A stretch of 64,000 nt of DNA, taken from positions 124,001 to 188,000 of the forward strand of contig JAHLLG010000002.1 of assembly GCA_020444275.1 (NCBI GenBank), given 5' to 3'. The number at the start of each line of letters is the position of its first letter. Position 1 is the first letter of the stretch. The notes beneath the pieces were generated by a model. The model made no database searches. It saw nothing but the letters and a program-made list of their open reading frames with translations, and was not told the DNA's origin. Shown piece after piece: positions 54,198 through 63,468 of the stretch. Position numbers and translations under genes: made by a program. This DNA is from Bacteroidota bacterium (GTDB taxonomy: Bacteria; Bacteroidota; Bacteroidia; Bacteroidales; UBA12077).

Positions 54198-54314
54198 CCG
54201 GAAATTTTTTCATTGTATAGTTTATCTTTTTTACATTCTGCTGTCTATTTGTCAGTATATTAATTATGGCATATATATTGAAAAGTGGCACATGTAAAAT
54301 TGATGTTAAACTTA

Positions 54315-54330
54315 CCTGTCAGTAGACAGG
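54315..54330. repeat. Palindrome just upstream of htpG
   Basis: CCTGTC-AGTA-GACAGG, ending 17 bases before the htpG ATG (54348). It differs by one compensating base pair from the CCTGCC/GGCAGG core in the prenyltransferase gene. As RNA, the hairpin would be close to the ribosome-binding region and could affect htpG translation. Confidence 0.55.
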
Positions 54331-54347
54331 CTAAAAATGATATAAAA

Positions 54348-56396
54348 ATGCAAAAAGGTAAAATAGGCGTAACTACAGAAAACATCTTTCCGATAATCAA
54401 AAAGTTTCTGTATTCCGATCATGAGATATTTTTAAGAGAATTGGTTTCTAATGCTGTTGATGCAACACAGAAAGTAAAAAAGTTGGCATCTTTAGGCGAT
54501 TATAAAGGTGAGCTCGGTGATTTAACCATTAATATTTCGTTAGATCCGAAGAAAAAAACGCTTACGGTTAGCGATAAGGGTATTGGTATGACCGAAGAAG
54601 AAATTGATAAGTATATTAATCAGATTGCATTTTCAAGTGCCGAAGAGTTTATCAATAAGTTTAAGGATCAGACTACAATTATTGGAAAGTTTGGATTAGG
54701 ATTTTATTCAGCTTTTATGGTTTCGAAAAAAGTTGAAATTGTAACTAAATCATATAAAGAAGATGCTAAGGCTATTAAGTGGTCGTGCGATGGAAGTCCT
54801 GAATATAAAATTGAAGAAACCGATAAAAAAGAACGTGGAACAGACATTATTCTGCATATCGATGATGAATCCAAAGAGTTTGCTGAAGAAAAGCGAATTA
54901 ACGATCTATTAAATAAGTATTGTCGGTTCTTACCAATTGAAATTGCTTTTGGTAAACAAAAAGAGTGGAAAGATGGTAAAGAGGTTGAAACCGGCAAGCC
55001 AAATATTATTAATGATACCAATCCGTTATGGACACAAACTCCTTCGGAATTAAAAGATGAAGATTATAAAAACTTTTACAATAAACTTTATCCGTTTAAC
55101 GAAGAACCGTTATTCCATATTCACTTAAATGTGGATTATCCGTTTAATTTAACGGGAATTTTATATTTCCCTAAACTGAAGAATAATGTTGAGGTTCAGA
55201 AAAATAAAATTCAACTATATGCCAATCAGGTTTTTGTAACCGATTCGGTTGAAGGAATTGTTCCGGAATTTTTAACATTGTTACATGGAGTTTTAGATTC
55301 GCCTGATATTCCATTAAATGTTTCGCGCAGTTACTTACAAAGCGATTCGAATGTTAAGAAAATTTCAAATCACATTTTAAAGAAAGTAGCAGACCGTTTA
55401 GATGAGATCTTTAAAAACGATCGCGAACAATTTGAGAAAAAGTGGGACGATCTTAAAGTATTTATCGAATATGGAATGTTAACCGAGGAGAAATTCTATG
55501 AGAAAGCTGAGAAATTCTCATTATTCAAAAATACAGATGGTAAATACTTTACCTTCGAAGAGTACGAGAAAGTAATTAAAGAAAATCAGACGGATAAAGA
55601 TAAAACTCTGGTTTATTTATATGCAACAGATAAAGACAAACAATACACGTTCATTGAGAATGCAAAGGCTAAAGGTTATGATGTGCTGCTAATGGATGGT
55701 CAGTTAGATACGCACTTTATAAATCATATCGAGCAAAAGCTTACCGGTGCTAGATTTATGCGTGTTGATGCCGATGTTGTTGATAAACTAATCAAAAAAG
55801 ATGATGTAGAAGATTCTAAATTATCGGCAGAAGAGAAGGATCAGTTAACACATATGTTCGAGAGTCAACTTCCAAAGAGTGCGACATTTACCGTGGCCTT
55901 CGAGGATTTAAAAGAGACTGATGAACCGGTTATAATCACGCAATCAGAGTTTATGCGACGAATGAAAGATATGGCTGCGATGGGTGGCGGTGGAATGAAC
56001 TTTTATGGCGATTTGCCCGATAGTTACAATGTTGTGCTGAACTCAAATCATCGGTTAATTGAGAAGGTTATTGAGCAAAAAGATAAGAAGGTAGGAGCTA
56101 AAGTTGCCAAAGTTCTTGAAGAACTAAAACCACTTGAAGAAGAGAAAGCGAGCCTGGAAAAAGCTAAAGAAGGTAAAAAGGAAGAAGAAATTAACCAGGA
56201 AGAAAAAGATAAATTGACAGATGTTGAAAAGAAAATTGATGAGGTAAAAGGTAAGAAGAAAGAAATTCTTTCAAAGTATGGTTCGGAAAACAAATATGTT
56301 AAGCAACTTATTGATTTAGCGCTTCTTGCAAACAATATGCTTCAGGGTGAAGACCTAACAAAATTTGTAAAACGAAGTGTTGATTTAATAAAATAA
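54348..56396 (+). CDS. htpG: Molecular chaperone HtpG (Hsp90)
   Basis: 682 residues from ATG 54348, which begins MQKGKIGVTTENIFPIIKKF as in the family; an upstream GTG would run through the palindrome. The ATP domain shows ELVSNAVDA, VSDKGIGM and GKFGLGFYSAF. The C-terminal part contains a strongly charged Lys/Glu segment (about residues 600-650) longer than in the E. coli protein (624 residues). Ends in a terminator at 56420-56448. Confidence 0.96.
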   Translation: MQKGKIGVTTENIFPIIKKFLYSDHEIFLRELVSNAVDATQKVKKLASLGDYKGELGDLTINISLDPKKKTLTVSDKGIGMTEEEIDKYINQIAFSSAEEFINKFKDQTTIIGKFGLGFYSAFMVSKKVEIVTKSYKEDAKAIKWSCDGSPEYKIEETDKKERGTDIILHIDDESKEFAEEKRINDLLNKYCRFLPIEIAFGKQKEWKDGKEVETGKPNIINDTNPLWTQTPSELKDEDYKNFYNKLYPFNEEPLFHIHLNVDYPFNLTGILYFPKLKNNVEVQKNKIQLYANQVFVTDSVEGIVPEFLTLLHGVLDSPDIPLNVSRSYLQSDSNVKKISNHILKKVADRLDEIFKNDREQFEKKWDDLKVFIEYGMLTEEKFYEKAEKFSLFKNTDGKYFTFEEYEKVIKENQTDKDKTLVYLYATDKDKQYTFIENAKAKGYDVLLMDGQLDTHFINHIEQKLTGARFMRVDADVVDKLIKKDDVEDSKLSAEEKDQLTHMFESQLPKSATFTVAFEDLKETDEPVIITQSEFMRRMKDMAAMGGGGMNFYGDLPDSYNVVLNSNHRLIEKVIEQKDKKVGAKVAKVLEELKPLEEEKASLEKAKEGKKEEEINQEEKDKLTDVEKKIDEVKGKKKEILSKYGSENKYVKQLIDLALLANNMLQGEDLTKFVKRSVDLIK

Positions 56397-56419
56397 CAGT
56401 ATATAAATTGTATAAGGAG

Positions 56420-56448
56420 GCCTGCCAGATACTTGGCAGGCTTTTTTT
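56420..56448 (+). terminator. Intrinsic terminator of htpG
   Basis: GCCTGCCA / TGGCAGGC around GATACT, with seven T. Its core is CCTGCC/GGCAGG, the same as the REP-like palindromes. Confidence 0.9.
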
Positions 56449-56485
56449 ATTGTTTATTTTTGTAACTTAGATTTAAAAATAAGTA

Positions 56486-57229
56486 ATGCATTACAAATTC
56501 AGAGTATCTATTTTTATTGTAGGATTAATAACTTTGATCTTACCAGATACTTTGTGTGCCCAAAATCCAACTGACCCACAAATATTTGCTTATAATGTTA
56601 GAAAAAGTCCAACGGTTGGATTAAAAGGAGGAGTATTACTTTCAACTATTACTGGTGATGATGCCATTGATGAGTTTGCCAAACGGATTGGACCACAAAT
56701 TGGTATTACAGGGGCGTTGTATTTTCATCCTAAATTATCGATACGAGGAGAGTTAAATTATGAGGCGAAAGGGGGTAAGTTTGCGAATAATGATATGAAA
56801 ATGAATTTAAATTATGCAAGCTTACCCATATACCTAAAGTTTAATTTTATACGCGATCCTGAAATCTATATATATGGTGGTGGGTATGCATCATATCTAA
56901 TATCTGCAAAAACTACCGGAACATATGAAATTATTATCGAGGAAGATTTTGTCAGTGAATCTATCGATGAAGATATTTCTGCAAACCTGAATAAATTGGA
57001 TGCAGGAATATTGGCAGGGTTCGGCGTTCAGGGAAGGTTTAACAGGAATCTTGATATTTTTATAGATTTTAGATATACCCAGGGGTTTATTAATCTCGAT
57101 AACGGCACAGCCGATATTAGATATAACTTTAATTACGATGAGTTCTGGCCCGAACAAGAATTAGACAAACCTAAGAATAAGTCATTTATGCTTACCACAG
57201 GGTTTATAATATACTTGATTCCGCGTTAA
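56486..57229 (+). CDS. Outer-membrane beta-barrel protein (PorT-like)
   Basis: 247 residues. Signal peptide (about 1-26, ending CAQ). The rest has the alternating strands of small Bacteroidota barrels: VGLKGGVLLSTITGDD, GPQIGITGALYFHPKLSIRGELNYEAKG, LPIYLKFNF, DIFIDFRYTQGF and a terminal strand LTTGFIIYLIPR. Such proteins are often called porin-family/PorT-like, without proven function. Stop codon touches the convergent CAT-like gene with no gap. Confidence 0.8.
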   Translation: MHYKFRVSIFIVGLITLILPDTLCAQNPTDPQIFAYNVRKSPTVGLKGGVLLSTITGDDAIDEFAKRIGPQIGITGALYFHPKLSIRGELNYEAKGGKFANNDMKMNLNYASLPIYLKFNFIRDPEIYIYGGGYASYLISAKTTGTYEIIIEEDFVSESIDEDISANLNKLDAGILAGFGVQGRFNRNLDIFIDFRYTQGFINLDNGTADIRYNFNYDEFWPEQELDKPKNKSFMLTTGFIIYLIPR

Positions 57230-57862
57230 TTAATCATTATTAAGTAGTTCCTGAAATAGGTCAAGATATTTACCGGCATGCGATCCGTCCATTAATCCAT
57301 GATGACCATTAATGGCAATATTCATGATCTTTTTACCTCCTGATTCTTCATATTTTCCAAAGGTGATTTTAGGTACACTGTCTTTATACTTAAAATTGCG
57401 GGCATGTGTTAAACCGGTTATTTTAAACCATGGCACCGAAGAGTAGTGTATAGTATCTTTTCGAGCTGTATTCGAGTCTACACCTAGTCCTTTTATTTGT
57501 TTTACGCGTTTTTCTTCTTTTTGTACAACTGAACAGAAGGTCTGTAAATCTTCATGGTACTCAATAAAAGACATGGCATACAAACCAACGGCATTGTTCA
57601 GAGTTGCCGAAGCATGAATCTTATCATAGCATACAACCTGGTCATCTTCAATTCGTAAACGAAAACTTTCTAACGAATTGACAGCTTTTAACGATTTATG
57701 CAAATAAAAATGAAAAAACGGAATGCCTAAATCTTTTGATTTTTGGTAAGCTTTTGTACAATCAACTTCGCTTACAACTCCCCAAAAAGGCTCATCAAAA
57801 TCTTTAAACCATTCAAAGTGTTCTTTTCGTTGCCAGTTATTGATATCTATTATCTTTTTCAT
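57230..57862 (-). CDS. Chloramphenicol-acetyltransferase-like acyltransferase
   Basis: 210 residues, full length for CAT (about 210-220). The catalytic His lies in INGHHGLMDGSHAGKYLDLFQ near residue 185, and HWKR-like N-terminal and SVPWF segments are present. In Bacteroidota such proteins may be acyltransferases with other substrates, so resistance to chloramphenicol is not implied. First stop touches the neighbour; the HAD gene lies one base upstream. Confidence 0.82.
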   Translation of the reverse strand: MKKIIDINNWQRKEHFEWFKDFDEPFWGVVSEVDCTKAYQKSKDLGIPFFHFYLHKSLKAVNSLESFRLRIEDDQVVCYDKIHASATLNNAVGLYAMSFIEYHEDLQTFCSVVQKEEKRVKQIKGLGVDSNTARKDTIHYSSVPWFKITGLTHARNFKYKDSVPKITFGKYEESGGKKIMNIAINGHHGLMDGSHAGKYLDLFQELLNND

Positions 57863-57863
57863 G

Positions 57864-58559
57864 TTAAAACAGGCCTATGATTTCTTCTATTGATTTTACC
57901 TCGGTGTAATTACCGTTATGAATATTCTCCGGATGCACACTTTCGTGTTCCCAAACCGTATGGAAAGGAATATAAATTGCTGTGCCTCCAATGTTCAGTA
58001 CAGGCAGAATATCTGATTTTAAAGAGTTACCAATCATAACAAACTCTTCCGGTTTTATCTCCAGGTGCTTTAAAAGTTTTTGGTAATCAGAATCGTTTTT
58101 ATTACTCATAATCTCGATGTGATGAAAATACTTTTCGATCCCTGATTTTTGCAGTTTTCGCTCCTGATCGAGCAGGTCTCCCTTGGTGGCAACAATCAAC
58201 TTATAGTTTTTTTGAGTAAGATCCCGAAGCACTTTCTCAACCCCGTCCAATAAAATTACAGGCTTATTTAGTTGTTGCTTTCCTAACTCAATAATCTTTT
58301 CAATAACCTGCACAGGTACGTTTTTTTTACTAATTTTTATTGCTGATTCGATTAATGAAAGCATAAAGGCTTTTACTCCATAACCATACAGTTCAATATT
58401 ATTCACTTCTGTTTGGAACAGAATTTTAGAAGATTCTTTCTCAGGCAGATAATCTTGTAATAATTCGCAGAATTCTGCTTCCAGTTCTTTAAAATAAGGT
58501 TCGTTTACCCACAATGTATCATCAGCATCGAACCCGATAACTTTACTATTTCTAAACAT
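57864..58559 (-). CDS. HAD-family hydrolase
   Basis: 231 residues. Motif I GFDADDTLW (D10 nucleophile, D12), motif II VATKG, motif III Lys and motif IV MIGNSLKSDILP are all present. A phosphatase of the HAD superfamily (YfnB/phosphoglycolate type) with unknown substrate. It lies one base before the CAT-like gene. Confidence 0.88.
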   Translation of the reverse strand: MFRNSKVIGFDADDTLWVNEPYFKELEAEFCELLQDYLPEKESSKILFQTEVNNIELYGYGVKAFMLSLIESAIKISKKNVPVQVIEKIIELGKQQLNKPVILLDGVEKVLRDLTQKNYKLIVATKGDLLDQERKLQKSGIEKYFHHIEIMSNKNDSDYQKLLKHLEIKPEEFVMIGNSLKSDILPVLNIGGTAIYIPFHTVWEHESVHPENIHNGNYTEVKSIEEIIGLF

Positions 58560-58608
58560 AATTTTTTTAATAGGATTTACTTGACTAAAAAAGGTTTAAT
58601 CCTTACAA

Positions 58609-59130
58609 TTAGTATAATTGCTTAACTTCTTTTTTTAATGTATCTAAAGCCAGACTCGTTGGAGCCTTTTCCTGTTTCATTAACTCTTCAAGAATAAGTT
58701 TGCTCAGTTCAATGGCCGGAGCATCCGGTTTTATTTGTATTGCAGCATTGTTGATCAGTTGAATAATTTGTGTTCTCGAATTTTTAATGATTTCCCAGGT
58801 CTGAGGTGTAATATAAACTTGCTGCGAAACATTATGATCGAATTCTGCTCGAATCGTGCTTAGTAATTCTGACTGAAGTTGTTTTGCTGTCATTTTTGGC
58901 TTACTTACACGCATTACTAAAGATTCCGGTGAAACTCTTTCCAGAAGCAATGCTAATCGCTCATAAGCTTGCAAACGAACCGGCGTTACCAATTGTTGAT
59001 TTTTGGTTACAATTTCGAAATTCCTTCTGTGCTGATCGTTTTTTACCATCTGTTTAATAATTATTACAGCAGCTATCAATACAACAATTGCCGGGATAGT
59101 ATATTTTAATATTTCTAAAATTTCATTCAT
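58609..59130 (-). CDS. Membrane-anchored unknown protein conserved in Bacteroidota
   Basis: 173 residues. One N-terminal membrane segment (about 10-28) and a helical cytoplasmic part with RRNFEIVTKNQQLVTPVRLQAYERLALLLERVSPESL and a long alpha-helical tail. Orthologues are widely kept in the group (from memory), suggesting a core role, but function is unknown. Single gene 49 bases upstream of the HAD gene. Confidence 0.7.
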   Translation of the reverse strand: MNEILEILKYTIPAIVVLIAAVIIIKQMVKNDQHRRNFEIVTKNQQLVTPVRLQAYERLALLLERVSPESLVMRVSKPKMTAKQLQSELLSTIRAEFDHNVSQQVYITPQTWEIIKNSRTQIIQLINNAAIQIKPDAPAIELSKLILEELMKQEKAPTSLALDTLKKEVKQLY

Positions 59131-59313
59131 AGTAAGGGTGTTTATGGTTTTGCGAGTAAATTAAGGTACCTTGTTTTACAACACAAATTAATACTTTTAT
59201 TTATTTTATCTTTACAAAAAGAAAAAGGTAGTAACTTTTAACCAGATCAAATTTAAAAAAAATAAAACATATTGGTTGATGTATCAGCATTAACCTTTTT
59301 AATTTTTTAGATT

Positions 59314-60510
59314 ATGGAGAATATTTCACAAAGAGTAGCCAGTTTAGCAGTATCTCAAACATTGGCAATGAGTCAAAAAAGTCGCGATTTGCAAGCACAA
59401 GGTGTTGATGTTATCAATTTAAGTGTGGGTGAGCCCGATTTTAATACACCACAGCATATTAAAGATGCAGCCATAAAGGCAATAAATGATAATTACAGTC
59501 ACTATTCACCTGTACCAGGATATCCGGCGTTGTTAAAAGCAATTTCTAATAAACTCAAAAGAGAGAATAACCTGGATTATGGAACAGATCAGATAATTGT
59601 TTCGAATGGAGCAAAACATTCACTGGCAAATGTTATTTTATCGCTGGTAAATAAAGGTGATGAGGTTATTGTGCCGGCCCCATATTGGGTGAGTTATGTG
59701 GAGTTGGTAAAACTTGCCGAAGGTAAAAATGTAGTTATTGAAACTTCTATTGATTCCGATTTTAAAATAACACCAGAACAGTTGAAGCAGGCAATTACTC
59801 CAAAAACAAAAGCCATGTTTTTATGCTCGCCTTCAAATCCGACAGGTAGTTTGTATTCCAAAGAAGAGCTAAAAACATTAGCTGATGTGGTTGCAAATAG
59901 CGGAGTGGATATGTATATATTATCAGATGAAATTTACGAACACATTAACTTTGTGGGTAAGCACGAAAGTATTGCCCAGTTTGATCACATTAGAGACCGT
60001 GTAATAATAATTAATGGTGTTTCGAAAGGATATGCCATGACTGGTTGGCGTATTGGGTATATTGCTGCTCCAAAGTGGATAGCAAAAGCGTGTAACAAGA
60101 TTCAGGGACAGTTAACATCGGGAGCTTCATCAATATCACAAATGGCTTCTGTGGCTGCCCTAAATACCGAAAGCAACAGTATTACAGAAATGGTTACTGC
60201 ATTTAAACGCCGCAGAGATCTTGTTGTTAAATTGGCACGCGAGATAGAAGGATTTAAAGTGAATACACCTGGTGGAGCGTTTTATTTGTTCCCTGAAGTA
60301 AAATCGTATTTTGGTAAGTCGGATGGTACAACAACCATTCAGAATGCTACTGATTTGGCATTGTATATTTTAGAAAAAGCACATGTAGCAACTGTTACGG
60401 GAGAAGCCTTTGGTTCACCTGATTACCTCAGATTTTCGTATGCTACATCGGACGAAATGCTGGTTGAGGCTATGAAGCGAATGAAAGATGCACTTGCGAA
60501 ATTAATATAG
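59314..60510 (+). CDS. Class I aminotransferase (aspartate-type)
   Basis: 398 residues, fold-type I PLP enzyme: NLSVGEPDFNTP, SNGAKHSLANVI, CSPSNPTGSLYS, the PLP lysine in NGVSKGYAMTGWRIGY and LRFSYATS at the end. Best fits the aspartate aminotransferase Ib class. Single gene with a terminator at 60520-60546. Confidence 0.93.
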   Translation: MENISQRVASLAVSQTLAMSQKSRDLQAQGVDVINLSVGEPDFNTPQHIKDAAIKAINDNYSHYSPVPGYPALLKAISNKLKRENNLDYGTDQIIVSNGAKHSLANVILSLVNKGDEVIVPAPYWVSYVELVKLAEGKNVVIETSIDSDFKITPEQLKQAITPKTKAMFLCSPSNPTGSLYSKEELKTLADVVANSGVDMYILSDEIYEHINFVGKHESIAQFDHIRDRVIIINGVSKGYAMTGWRIGYIAAPKWIAKACNKIQGQLTSGASSISQMASVAALNTESNSITEMVTAFKRRRDLVVKLAREIEGFKVNTPGGAFYLFPEVKSYFGKSDGTTTIQNATDLALYILEKAHVATVTGEAFGSPDYLRFSYATSDEMLVEAMKRMKDALAKLI

Positions 60511-60519
60511 TAAAATTAG

Positions 60520-60545
60520 AGCCGGTTAATACCGGCTTTCTTTTT
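60520..60545 (+). terminator. Intrinsic terminator of the aminotransferase
   Basis: AGCCGGT / ACCGGCT with TAAT loop (60520-60537), followed by TTCTTTTT. The convergent PP2C gene stop is at 60544. Confidence 0.85.
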
Positions 60546-62388
60546 AATCATTTTTTTCGATGTACTTACAAACTGTAGCGTAAAGTTCTTTTATATTAAT
60601 AGGTTTTGATATGTAATCGTCGCATCCGGCTTTAAAGCTCTTTTCTTTTTCTGATGACATGGTGAATGCAGTTTGTACAATAATAGGAATGTTTTTATCG
60701 ATGTGTTTGATTTGAGTTGTAGCTTCTATACCATCCATAATTGGCATCCTGATATCCATTAAAATAACATCAATGTCAGGATTGTTTTTAAAACACCTTA
60801 TGGCATCTTTACCATTTTCAGCATGGATAATTTCCGCATTTGTTTTTTCAAGAGCTTTCTTTAATAACAATACGTTTGCTTCATCATCTTCAGCTATAAG
60901 TATTGTTTTTCCTGCCCAGTCGTAATCTAATTTGGATTTTACCTCTTTTTTACCAAAAGCAATTTTAAATCCAATTACTAGTATATCGTCAAGTTGTTTA
61001 CGATCGCCTTTCCAATCTTCAAAAACCTTTTCAACAACTATTCGCTGGTCGTACATCGATTTTGAATAATTTTCAATTAGCAGTTTTTTAAAGTTGTTGG
61101 ATAAAAACTTTCTTCCATCTTCACCACCAAACTGATCAATAAAACCATCAGAAAAGATATAGATCAGGTCATTGTCTTTAAGTGTAATCACGTGATTTTG
61201 AAAGGATTCCTTGGCTCTTCGGTGTATGCCAATTGGCATGCGATCAGCTTTAGTTTCATTTAGTTGACCGTCTCGTATTAAATACAGCGGATTGTTTGCT
61301 CCTGCATATTCCAGTTCCTTTTTTTCATGATTAATGATACAAAGTGCTATGTCCAAACCATCACGGCTTTCACCTGCCGAGCCCGTTTGTCGCAAGGAAC
61401 TGATAATATGAACTCGCAGCTCGTTAAGAATCTCATTGGCATGAATGTTAGGATTTTTATTTACGATTTCATTTAAAAAAGTTATTCCTAACATGCTCAT
61501 TAATGCCCCGGGAACGCCGTGTCCTGTGCAGTCGGCTGCAGCTATGTATATTTTATCATCGGATTGTTTAATCCAGTAAAAATCTCCACTAACAATATCA
61601 CGAGGTTTGTAAAAAATAAAATGTTCAGCAAGTAAATGTTGGATAAAACGATTTGGAGGAAGAACTGCTGATTGTATACGTTTAGCATATAAAATACTAT
61701 CCTCAATTTTTTTATTTTGTTTCTGTACAAGGTCGTGTTGTTTCTTAATTTTATGTTTTTGCTCGGCAATCTTATCACCTTGCTTCATAATAAAATTAAG
61801 ATCTTCTTCCATCAACGCTTTTTGTTTGGCCATATCTTCTTTCTCAACAGCAAGTCTATCTCTATCTTTTTGTATTTTAGTTCTTTGACTGGTGATTACA
61901 TCGCCCTGTTTTATGTAGAAATCAGCTTCCTTTTCAAGATCAGAAATCTTTTTATCTTGTTGTTCTATTTTACTTGTAAGTTCCTCAATTTTTTGTTTTA
62001 TGGTGCTTATATCGTATGCCAGAACAATAAAACCAAGAATTTCATTTTTTTCAGATTTCAGTTCTGATACTTTTGCACCAAAATAATAGATTTCAGTTTC
62101 ATTGGGTATACTAAATTCAAATTCCTGGTTAATGCTTGTTTCTTTAATTTTATTGAGGTTTTTTTCAAGTTTTAGATTAAAGTCTTTACTAATAGAAACT
62201 TCAGAGTAGTGTTTGCGAAGAATTGAATTAGGTTCCAGATCAATAATATTATGGCTGCCAGGAAATTTAGCATCAATATACATTCCATTATCATCTAATA
62301 TGAACAAAAAGTCGGGTAGTGAAGAAAGCGATTTATATAAGTACTCTTTATTTTTTTCTAAATTTATATCGAATTCATTTATAGCCAT
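60544..62388 (-). CDS. PAS-PP2C (SpoIIE-type) phosphatase with C-terminal receiver
   Basis: 614 residues. Order: PAS domain (15-130), a long coiled coil (130-235; repeated K/E/Q heptads), a PP2C/SpoIIE phosphatase (255-465; AADCTGHGVPGALMSMLG, FSDGFIDQFGGEDG), and a C-terminal receiver (485-612; acidic start ILIAEDDE, phospho-acceptor in ILMDIRMP, KP in YISKPI). The output is a Ser/Thr phosphatase whose receiver could be controlled by a separate kinase. Adjacent to a CheY-like gene (6-base gap) and a SiaC gene. Confidence 0.9.
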   Translation of the reverse strand: MAINEFDINLEKNKEYLYKSLSSLPDFLFILDDNGMYIDAKFPGSHNIIDLEPNSILRKHYSEVSISKDFNLKLEKNLNKIKETSINQEFEFSIPNETEIYYFGAKVSELKSEKNEILGFIVLAYDISTIKQKIEELTSKIEQQDKKISDLEKEADFYIKQGDVITSQRTKIQKDRDRLAVEKEDMAKQKALMEEDLNFIMKQGDKIAEQKHKIKKQHDLVQKQNKKIEDSILYAKRIQSAVLPPNRFIQHLLAEHFIFYKPRDIVSGDFYWIKQSDDKIYIAAADCTGHGVPGALMSMLGITFLNEIVNKNPNIHANEILNELRVHIISSLRQTGSAGESRDGLDIALCIINHEKKELEYAGANNPLYLIRDGQLNETKADRMPIGIHRRAKESFQNHVITLKDNDLIYIFSDGFIDQFGGEDGRKFLSNNFKKLLIENYSKSMYDQRIVVEKVFEDWKGDRKQLDDILVIGFKIAFGKKEVKSKLDYDWAGKTILIAEDDEANVLLLKKALEKTNAEIIHAENGKDAIRCFKNNPDIDVILMDIRMPIMDGIEATTQIKHIDKNIPIIVQTAFTMSSEKEKSFKAGCDDYISKPINIKELYATVCKYIEKND

Positions 62389-62394
62389 ATTTTT

Positions 62395-62766
62395 TTAATT
62401 AATTAGAATCTTTTTTACAACATCTAAAACTTTGTTAACATCAATTGGTTTCAATAACAGATCTCTGGCACCACTATCAATAGCTTTTTGCCATAAGGTT
62501 TCTTCGTTTTTAGCTGTAACAAATACTACAGGGATTTGTTTTGTTTCGTAATTTCCCTGAAGCTGTTTTAAGACTGTAAAACCATCGAGATTTGGCATCA
62601 TGATATCTAATAAGACAAGATCGGGTTTTTCGTTGGTTATTAATTTTAAAGCTTCTTGACCGCTAAAGGCGATAGAAGTTTTATAACCTTCGCTTTCCAG
62701 GATACTTTGTAAAAGAAAGTTGTTGGTATTCGAATCGTCAACAATGAGTACTTCTTTCTTTATCAT
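62395..62766 (-). CDS. Single-domain CheY-like response regulator
   Basis: 123 residues, receiver domain only: VDDSNTNNFLL, phospho-acceptor D54 in LLDIMMPNLDG, FVTAKN and LLKPID. No output domain. It sits between SiaC and the PP2C gene and ends six bases before the latter, so it probably carries phosphate signals into that module. Confidence 0.9.
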   Translation of the reverse strand: MIKKEVLIVDDSNTNNFLLQSILESEGYKTSIAFSGQEALKLITNEKPDLVLLDIMMPNLDGFTVLKQLQGNYETKQIPVVFVTAKNEETLWQKAIDSGARDLLLKPIDVNKVLDVVKKILIN

Positions 62767-62883
62767 ATTTTAGTTATTTATATAAAATATATGCAATTGC
62801 TGTTATTGATATTGAAACAACAATCTTTTTTCATAAGCGAATACTTTTATGATCTTGTTTACCTCAGCGAGGTTTTATACGAA

Positions 62884-63252
62884 TTATAACTCTTCGTATT
62901 CAATATATTTGAAGGGTATACCTATAATAGATTCAAAATACTGGCCAGATTCAAGTACATCTAAATCACCTTCTTCATAGAACCAATTTACAAGAATATT
63001 ATTGTTCTCGGGGTTATTTTCCAAGAGTCTTAGCATTTCCAAAATAAATTTGGATGAACTGGTATTAAAATATTCAAGTTTAATATCAACACGAATTTCG
63101 CCTGCTGTAAACTCTTTGGTCCAGTCAAGTAATGGTTTGAAAAATTTTGCTGCGTCTTCTGGTATCGAACGCCCCTCAATTTTTAACACGCCATTTGTAC
63201 TTAATGCAACGGAAGGAGTTTTTTCTGTTTCCTTTATTATTAAATCTTTCAT
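62884..63252 (-). CDS. SiaC-like (DUF1987) regulatory phosphoprotein
   Basis: 122 residues from ATG 63252 (an upstream TTG is unlikely). Matches the SiaC/DUF1987 family through IEGRSIPEDAAKFFKPLLDW and the phospho-site loop KLEYFNTSSSKFILEML, where the Thr corresponds to T68 of Pseudomonas SiaC. In that system a PP2C phosphatase (SiaA) and a kinase (SiaB) switch SiaC. The PP2C is present nearby; a kinase of the DUF6272 type was not seen. Confidence 0.85.
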   Translation of the reverse strand: MKDLIIKETEKTPSVALSTNGVLKIEGRSIPEDAAKFFKPLLDWTKEFTAGEIRVDIKLEYFNTSSSKFILEMLRLLENNPENNNILVNWFYEEGDLDVLESGQYFESIIGIPFKYIEYEEL

Positions 63253-63468
63253 ATTCAAAATATCCTAGTCTATAAGTTTAACCCAATTTATGAAATTTCT
63301 TGTAAAAAAAGCAAAAATCAATTACTAATTTACAACTTATTTGTAAATAATTGCAAAAAGATTGATTGAATGTTCAATTTTATACATAATTATGCAATTT
63401 TTGTAAAGTAATCAAACCAAAATAATGATACTTTTGTTCTAATTTTGTTGCAGAAAAAACAGTTTTAG

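Noticed and set aside
54267-54280. Sigma-54-like TGGCAT-N5-TTG upstream of htpG
   Set aside because: Two consensus positions differ, no activator gene is adjacent, and heat-shock genes rarely use sigma-54.
57230-57862. Chloramphenicol resistance gene as an acquired element
   Set aside because: The gene has normal base composition and ordinary neighbours with no mobile element; CAT-like folds in this phylum often serve other acyl transfers.
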